Positions 14,918-21,649 of a DNA stretch of 21,649 bases are shown in pieces (positions within the stretch are counted from its first letter, which is position 1; every line of letters begins with the position of its first letter). The notes beneath the pieces were generated by a model. The model saw only the letters and a program-made list of their open reading frames with translations, made no database searches and had not been told where the DNA came from. The DNA is taken from the NCBI GenBank assembly GCA_046565865.1, contig JBKHXU010000055.1, forward strand, positions 1-21,649. Direction: 5' to 3'. This DNA comes from JBKHXU01 sp046565865 (GTDB lineage Bacteria > Pseudomonadota > Gammaproteobacteria > Acidiferrobacterales > Sulfurifustaceae). The translations under genes were made by a program, and so were the position numbers.

Positions 14918-16849
14918 TCAATCCTTCCACAAGTTGTTGGCGGCGTATTTCAACACCATCTCCGCCGAGTACTCGTTGTAGCCGCGTTCGAGCAGGCCGC
15001 GCACCAGGTCGCTGTATTTTTTGATTTGATCCTCGTCGCGCGTGCGCGCCTTGGTGATGACGCGGCTCATCTCGCGCACCGAGCTCATGAGTTTGCGCTC
15101 GATCGCCTCTTTCAGCGGCTCGTACGACTTGTAGCTCACGCGCTCCCCACGCCGGCTCTTGGCCCACAGGTACGCCATTACCTCTTGGCGGAAGCCCTGC
15201 GCCGAGGAGCCGACCACCGCGATCTGTTCCTCCATGGATTTCAGGAACGCCTCGTCCGGCGTCAGCTCCTCGCCGGTATTGCGGTCCTTCACGCGCGTCT
15301 TGTTGACGTACGCCTCGGCATGATCCAGGTAGTTCTGGAACAGCGTCTCCGCCTGTTCCTCGAACGAGTACACGAACGCCTTGGTGATCTCCTTTTCCAG
15401 CATCTCGAGATACACCTTGTGCAGCGTATCCTGCAGCAGTTCGAGGTACTGCTTGCGCGTGTCGTCCGGCAGATCGGCGGCCTTGATCATGTTGATCAGC
15501 GACTCGCGCACGTTGATCGGGGTGATGCCCTCCGGATTCTCCGCCAGCGCGTTGTCGATCGCCTTCATGATGAAGCGGGGCGAGATGCCGAACATGCCTT
15601 CGCGCCGGGTATCGTCCTTGAGTTCGCGCACGTTGGTGCGCACGGTCTTGCCTTTCTCCACCACCTCTTCGGTGTTGTAAAGCCGAAGCTTCGTCATCAG
15701 GTCGCACTTATTGGTGGGCTCGAGCCGGCTCAGGATCGCGAACATGGCGGCGATCTCGAGCGTGTGCGGCGCGATGTGCGCGTTGAAATCCGACTGGTCG
15801 AGGAGCTTCTGGTAGATCTTCATCTCTTCCGACAGCCGCAGGTTGTACGGCACCTTCACCATCACGATGCGGTCGAGGATCGCCTCGTTGGTCGGATCGC
15901 CGCGGAAGCGCTGCCATTCGGCCTCGTTCGAGTGCGCGACGATGCAGGTATCGACGTACACCGTGCCGTGGCGCCCGGGCGCGGGGATGAATTTTTCCTG
16001 CGTCGCCGTGATCATCGTGTGCAGGTATTCGGGTTCGTTCTTGAACACTTCGATGAATTCGGTCATGCCACGGTTACCGACGTTGAACGCGCCGTTCAAA
16101 TCGAGCACGCGCGGATCGCCTTCCGAGTACTGATCGAGCTTCGAGATGTCGACCGAGCCGATCAACACCGACGTGTCCTGGTTGTTGGGATCGACCGGCG
16201 GCACGACGCCGACGCCGCGGCGATCGTGGCGCGAGAACGCGACGGTCACGATTGGTACGTTCTCGTAGCGACCGCTGAACTCTTCTTTCAGCCGAAAGCG
16301 GCACACGGGGCATAGTTCGCCCTCGATGTGCACATTGAGGGTCTTCTCGAACTCCGGGCGCAGGTGCTTCGGAATCAAATGCAGCGGCTCTTCCGCCATC
16401 GGGCAGGCTTCGATGGCATACACCGGCGGGCTCTGTTCCAACCCGCGCTGCAGCCGCTCGATGAGCGAGCTCTTGCCGGCCCCGACCGGGCCCATCAGGT
16501 ACAACACCTGGCGCGATTCCTCGCCGTGCAGCGACGCCGAGTGAAAGTAGCGCACGAGCTGCGCGAGCGTACGCTCGACGCCAAAGAATTCCTGGTTGAA
16601 GAACGGATACAGTTTAATCGGCTCGTCGCCGTACAGGCGCTTGAGCTTGGGATCGTCCGAATCGGTGATGTCGTCGACGCCGGCGGCGACAATGGCGTCG
16701 TACAGGCGCGCATGCGCGAGTTTGGCGATGGAGGGGTCCGCCTTAACCTTGTCGAGATACTCGAGGAAAGTGCCGCGCCATTCCTGTGCCTGGCGTTTGG
16801 CGCGATCGTTCTCGATCAGGGCGGTGAACGCGGATGTTTCTTGAGCCAT
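14918..16849 (-). CDS. prkA: PrkA-family serine protein kinase (YeaG)
   Basis: A 643-residue protein, matching the length of E. coli YeaG. The N-terminal half is an AAA-type module with Walker A LMGPVGAGKSSLIERL (from about residue 120) and a cluster of cysteines in CPVCRFRLKEEF; the C-terminal third is the PrkA kinase-like domain (VYLEMLEKEITKAFVYSFEE region). It is a cytoplasmic serine kinase of stress and starvation, whose substrates are poorly defined. The ATG has GAGGAG upstream. It is the first gene of prkA–yeaH–spoVR. A TATAAT box preceded by C lies about 85 bases upstream and fits the known RpoS dependence of yeaG in E. coli. Confidence 0.97.
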   Translation of the reverse strand: MAQETSAFTALIENDRAKRQAQEWRGTFLEYLDKVKADPSIAKLAHARLYDAIVAAGVDDITDSDDPKLKRLYGDEPIKLYPFFNQEFFGVERTLAQLVRYFHSASLHGEESRQVLYLMGPVGAGKSSLIERLQRGLEQSPPVYAIEACPMAEEPLHLIPKHLRPEFEKTLNVHIEGELCPVCRFRLKEEFSGRYENVPIVTVAFSRHDRRGVGVVPPVDPNNQDTSVLIGSVDISKLDQYSEGDPRVLDLNGAFNVGNRGMTEFIEVFKNEPEYLHTMITATQEKFIPAPGRHGTVYVDTCIVAHSNEAEWQRFRGDPTNEAILDRIVMVKVPYNLRLSEEMKIYQKLLDQSDFNAHIAPHTLEIAAMFAILSRLEPTNKCDLMTKLRLYNTEEVVEKGKTVRTNVRELKDDTRREGMFGISPRFIMKAIDNALAENPEGITPINVRESLINMIKAADLPDDTRKQYLELLQDTLHKVYLEMLEKEITKAFVYSFEEQAETLFQNYLDHAEAYVNKTRVKDRNTGEELTPDEAFLKSMEEQIAVVGSSAQGFRQEVMAYLWAKSRRGERVSYKSYEPLKEAIERKLMSSVREMSRVITKARTRDEDQIKKYSDLVRGLLERGYNEYSAEMVLKYAANNLWKD

Positions 16850-17177
16850 AGCGAAAGCTCCTCATGGTTGTGTTTTCGACTACACGGTCATGCCGACTCC
16901 CCGCGATTTATTATTAGAGGTGCTTACGTTTTCATTATAGCTCGTTTTGGATTTACCGAAGACGCGTGGCGGTTACGCACGGTAGCTTCTATTGTTCCAC
17001 ACGCGGACGTCAACAGCGCGGTAATGATGCTCATGGTAATTCCCTAAACAGGAAACTCGAGACAACAACGACTGTCGCCGCGCGGCGTCACATGGGTGCG
17101 TTCATCGGCGGACGATCGCGCGTGGAATATCGCGACGCCTGTGCGAACATAGCGGGCGATCCACGAGGGAGGTTGGC
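16850..17177. other. Divergent intergenic region
   Basis: A 328-base gap between the divergent prkA operon and the 116-residue gene. It holds the putative prkA promoter at 16934–16963 and an AT-rich belt at about 16900–16960. The half nearer 17177 shows no convincing promoter; TTCC and GGAA flank a short spacer at 17040–17054. I see no RNA gene or mobile remnant. Confidence 0.6.
16934..16963 (-). promoter_or_regulatory. Putative promoter of prkA–yeaH–spoVR, RpoS-like
   Basis: On the minus strand the sequence reads GAGCTATAATGAAAA, a perfect -10 box at 16934–16939 with C just before it. There is no good -35 box at the 17-base position (TCTTCG). A strong -10 with preceding C and a poor -35 is the pattern of sigma-S promoters. 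Transcription would start about 78 bases before the prkA ATG. Confidence 0.55.
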
Positions 17178-17528
17178 ATGCACCGCCAGGCACTGCTGCG
17201 TCGTTCCCCGTCGCTCGAACCCGCTGAGCCGCTGTGGCAGCGCGCCCCTGCGCGCGACGCGGACGGTGGTCCGCTCAGCGATTTCATGATGATCATCCCG
17301 GAATTGCGCGATCAGCCGGCGCTGCGCCAGCGCCGTACCGTCGATCGCATTCAGCAAGTGCTCGCGGCATATGCGCCGGTGGTGGTCTTCGCCGACCTAA
17401 ACCTCAAGCTCAATGTCTTATGGGTAACGGTACGGCCGCGGCCCGGCATCTGCGCCGAGCTTCCGGCGGCGATTTTTGCATGTGTGCCGGAAGCACGGCT
17501 GGTGGCGTACCAGCCCGGCAAACGCTAG
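17178..17528 (+). CDS. Protein of unknown function, 116 residues
   Basis: A soluble protein without signal peptide or membrane segment. The first ~30 residues are arginine/alanine-rich and perhaps disordered. The rest (LSDFMMIIPELRDQPALRQR, then TVDRIQQVLAAYAPVVVFAD and LNLKLNVLWVTVRPRPG) looks like an alternating alpha/beta fold and ends in ARLVAYQPGKR. An ATG with GGGAGG five bases upstream supports real translation. I do not recognise the family. It is convergent with lon (67 bases between stops) and divergent from prkA, so it is probably a single-gene unit. Confidence 0.72.
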   Translation: MHRQALLRRSPSLEPAEPLWQRAPARDADGGPLSDFMMIIPELRDQPALRQRRTVDRIQQVLAAYAPVVVFADLNLKLNVLWVTVRPRPGICAELPAAIFACVPEARLVAYQPGKR

Positions 17529-17595
17529 CGGGTGGTGTGGTTATTCGGAGAGTTGATGGCCGTCCGAACGGGGTGACGCCGAAATCCGCGGCGGC

Positions 17596-19975
<2,380 letters not shown>

Positions 19976-19983
<8 letters not shown>

Positions 19984-20392
19984 GTCGTGCCTCGTCGAGT
20001 TTCCGCAGCCCGATGAGCAGGCAGCCGTGCGCCAACTCTTGGCTCGCGTACTGATAACGTCCCAGCGGTAGTGCCAGGCGCCGCTCGAAGCGCCCGTACG
20101 GCACCTCGAGCCGATGGATGCTCGCGCGGCGCATGCCCGCCGGCAGCGGGCGCGCGCCGCTGATGATCAGCGCCCCGTGTTCGTGTTCGACCTGCACTTG
20201 CTCCGGCGGCACGCCGGGCAAGGCGACCAGGATGTACAGCTCGTTCTCGGTCTCGAACACGTCGACCGGCGGCTCCCATACCGGCCCGCTTGCCGGCGCG
20301 GCGCCACGGCGGAAGAACTGCCGTTGCAGCCGCTCGGCGCGCTCAATCAGCGCCACCGCCTCGGACCACATGTCGTAGTCGCGCCGGGTCAT
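19976..20392 (-). CDS. Small heat-shock protein, Hsp20/alpha-crystallin family
   Basis: A 138-residue chaperone. The alpha-crystallin domain spans about residues 38–128: WEPPVDVFETENELYILVAL and PGVPPEQVQVEHEHGALIISG are the conserved start, and RRLALPLGR resembles the FxRxxxLP end. The C-terminal GLRKLDEARHG lacks a clear IxI anchor motif, so oligomer assembly may differ from IbpA. It binds unfolding proteins without ATP. The gene overlaps lon by eight bases and shares its sigma-32-like promoter at 20486–20514, so holdase and protease are produced together. The ATG has only a weak binding site. Confidence 0.94.
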
Positions 20393-20485
20393 GGCTGCAG
20401 CCTATGCTGGCGCCACCGGCCGTACAACACGATGCAACCGGGGTCTCTGGGTGTAGGCAGCATTAGATGTACGGTCATTGCTGCT

Positions 20486-20514
20486 TAATGGGAACGAGCG
20501 CACGCGGAATCAAG
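20486..20514 (-). promoter_or_regulatory. Sigma-32-like heat-shock promoter of hsp20–lon
   Basis: Read on the minus strand, CTTGAT at 20509–20514 and TCCCATTA at 20486–20493 are separated by 15 bases. These closely match the RpoH consensus (CTTGAA, CCCCATnT). The transcript would begin about 90 bases before the hsp20 ATG. The genes it drives are classical heat-shock genes, which supports the call. Confidence 0.75.
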
Positions 20515-20523
20515 TTGTGCCGC

Positions 20524-20552
20524 TTGCCGACGCCAACGCGGGAGGTTTATAA
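20524..20552 (+). promoter_or_regulatory. Sigma-70-like promoter abutting the LEA lipoprotein start
   Basis: TTGCCG at 20524–20529 and TTATAA at 20547–20552 are spaced by exactly 17 bases. The expected transcription start, about seven bases later, coincides with the ATG at 20560. A GGAGG at 20541–20545 would then lie inside the promoter spacer and not in the mRNA. Confidence 0.5.
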
Positions 20553-20559
20553 AGCTCGT

Positions 20560-21048
20560 ATGGGACGCAACGCGTGGCAATGGATGGCGCCGGCCGTGGC
20601 GATGGTGCTGGCGGCGTGCGCCGGCGTAGGCTCGGTGCCGATGCAGGCGCCACACGTGAGCCTGGTGAATTTGCGGGTGCAGGACGTGCAACTGTTCGAG
20701 CAGCGCTACGGTATGACGCTGCGCGTGCAGAATCCGAACAGCGTCCCGCTGCCGATTGTGGGCATGGAGTACAGCGTGCGCCTAAACGAGATCGAATTCG
20801 GCAAGGGCGTGTCGCGCCAGGCGGTGACAGTGCCGGCGTACGGCGATGCGGTGGTGCAGGTCGACCTCGTGAGCAGCACCTTTAGTTTGCTGCAACGCGT
20901 GCAGGAGTTGCAGCAGGGTAGATTGCCGCAGAGCCTGAAGGTGCGGATCGCGGGCGGCGTTAGTCTCGCGCACGGCGCGGCGCCGTTGCCGTTCCTGTTC
21001 CAGGGCGAGATCGGCCGCGCCGCGCCGAAGTCGCCGGCACAACCATAA
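20560..21048 (+). CDS. LEA type 2 (WHy domain) lipoprotein
   Basis: A 162-residue envelope protein. The hydrophobic leader ends in MVLAACAG, a good lipobox with Cys20 as lipidation site. The rest (VSLVNLRVQDVQLFEQRYGM, LRVQNPNSVPLPIVGMEYSV and VTVPAYGDAVVQVDLVSS) is a WHy/LEA14-like beta sandwich, the family of water-stress proteins; its NPNS turn is typical. The function in bacteria is unknown, perhaps stress protection or lipid handling at the envelope. I use the ATG at 20560 because it starts the lipoprotein leader; an in-frame ATG at 20467 would add 31 residues that hide it. GGAGG lies 14 bases upstream, which is long. It is followed after 20 bases by the monooxygenase gene. Confidence 0.87.
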   Translation: MGRNAWQWMAPAVAMVLAACAGVGSVPMQAPHVSLVNLRVQDVQLFEQRYGMTLRVQNPNSVPLPIVGMEYSVRLNEIEFGKGVSRQAVTVPAYGDAVVQVDLVSSTFSLLQRVQELQQGRLPQSLKVRIAGGVSLAHGAAPLPFLFQGEIGRAAPKSPAQP

Positions 21049-21068
21049 CTACGTCGCGAGGAGTCCAC

Positions 21069-21368
21069 ATGCAGGTCACGATCGTGCACGTGCACGTCAA
21101 ACCCGATCGCGTCGCCGATTTCATTGAAGCGGCGCGGCGCAATCACGAGGCGTCCATCAAAGAGCCCGGCAACTTCAGGTTCGATGTGCTGCAGCGCGCG
21201 GACGATCCGACACGCTTCGTGCTGTACGAGGCGTACGCCTCAGCGGCGCAAGCGCAGGCGCACAAGCAGACGCCGCACTATCTCGCATGGCGCGACACAG
21301 TGGCGAGCTGGATGGCGAGCCCGCGCGAGGGTGTGGCCTACAACGGGCTGTTTCCGCGCATATCGTGA
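21069..21368 (+). CDS. Antibiotic-biosynthesis-monooxygenase-fold protein, LsrG-like
   Basis: A 99-residue single-domain ABM-fold protein. It resembles LsrG, the AI-2-processing enzyme, over its whole length: FIEAARRNHEASIKEPGNFR then FDVLQRADDPTRFVLYEAY, the conserved HKQTPHYLAW and a terminal YNGLFP. Related proteins are called putative quinol monooxygenases. No other lsr genes are visible, so AI-2 processing is not implied; a role in small-molecule oxidation or isomerisation is likelier. GAGGAG lies close upstream. The stop overlaps the next start (GTGA), which ties it to the alcohol dehydrogenase. Confidence 0.87.
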   Translation: MQVTIVHVHVKPDRVADFIEAARRNHEASIKEPGNFRFDVLQRADDPTRFVLYEAYASAAQAQAHKQTPHYLAWRDTVASWMASPREGVAYNGLFPRIS

Positions 21369-21649
21369 CGCCGTTTAGTATCGCGCGCCTGCCGCGCATC
21401 GAGTTCGGCGCGGGGTGTTTTGCCAAGACCCCGGAGTTGGCCGCGCACTATGGGCGGCAGGCGCTGATCGTCACCGGCGCTAAATCCTTTCCCGCATCGT
21501 CGCGCTTCGCGTGGCTGCAAGCCGAATTGAAACAGCGTGGCATCGGTTGGCGCCACGTCGCGGTGAACGGCGAGCCGTCGCCGACACTGGTCGACGATGT
21601 GGTGCGCGAACTGGGCGGCGAGGCGATTTCTGTCGTCATCGGCATCGGC
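21365..21649 (+). CDS. Iron-containing alcohol dehydrogenase, N-terminal part
   Basis: The open frame starts at GTG 21365, overlapping the previous stop by four bases, and runs 95 codons to the window end without a stop. It reads TPFSIARLPRIEFGAGCF, then ALIVTGAKSF, GEPSPTLVDDVV and VVIGIG at the very edge. These are the opening strand, the first Rossmann strand, the GEPxP turn and the start of the GGGS nucleotide-binding loop of iron-dependent (group III) alcohol dehydrogenases. The metal-binding half lies beyond the window. Pairing with an ABM-fold protein suggests a small catabolic or detoxification unit. The gene is truncated only by the window edge. Confidence 0.85.
   Translation, partial: MTPFSIARLPRIEFGAGCFAKTPELAAHYGRQALIVTGAKSFPASSRFAWLQAELKQRGIGWRHVAVNGEPSPTLVDDVVRELGGEAISVVIGIG

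Noticed and set aside
14759..16315. A 518-codon open frame on the plus strand
   Set aside because: It is antisense to yeaH/prkA, whose motifs are clear. Its product is arginine/histidine/leucine-rich, typical of shadow frames in GC-rich DNA.
20467..20559. Upstream start for the LEA lipoprotein
   Set aside because: It would hide the lipoprotein leader behind 31 residues and run through the sigma-32 promoter region.

Overview
This is a GC-rich chromosomal window, most likely from a gammaproteobacterium. The evidence is a fused RlmKL rRNA methyltransferase, a PrkA(YeaG)–YeaH–SpoVR(YcgB) operon in enterobacterial order, a DUF1244 protein, and an Hsp20–Lon pair behind a sigma-32-like promoter. 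I cannot name the genus. No RNA genes, CRISPR array, prophage or insertion sequence were found. Gene density is high, with many ATGA/GTGA start-stop overlaps.

Layout. 1–2178 (-): rlmKL. 2200–2460: a gene-free stretch packed with inverted repeats, including two units that resemble dispersed intergenic repeats. 2456–3118 (-): DUF1244 protein and a small conserved-looking protein. 3316–3558 (+): small unknown protein. 3723–3926 (+): cold-shock protein with a long leader and a textbook terminator. 4054–9377 (+): a compact run of six genes: LOG-family nucleotide hydrolase, CHASE2 membrane sensor with an unrecognised cytoplasmic end, SH3-like lipoprotein, exported M48 metalloprotease, DEDDh exonuclease and exported SAM methyltransferase. 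9410–9850 (-): VOC/glyoxalase-fold protein. 9919–11305: two unrelated-looking MsrA genes in divergent orientation, one exported and one cytoplasmic. 11335–12108 (-): response regulator with a non-DNA-binding C-terminus. 12287–16849 (-): spoVR, yeaH and prkA, transcribed prkA first. 17178–17528 (+): unknown 116-aa protein. 17596–20392 (-): hsp20–lon. 20560–21649 (+): LEA-type lipoprotein, LsrG-like monooxygenase and the start of an iron-containing alcohol dehydrogenase cut by the window end.

Theme. Much of the window fits stress response and protein quality control: methionine sulfoxide repair in two compartments, heat-shock chaperone plus protease, the PrkA/YeaH/SpoVR stationary-phase module, cold shock, and an envelope module with protease and lipoprotein. 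The least explained parts are the C-terminal domain of the CHASE2 protein, the exported methyltransferase in the same gene run, the C-terminal domain of the response regulator, and the repeat-filled gap at 2200–2460. I found no clear evidence of a wholly new defence or mobile system.
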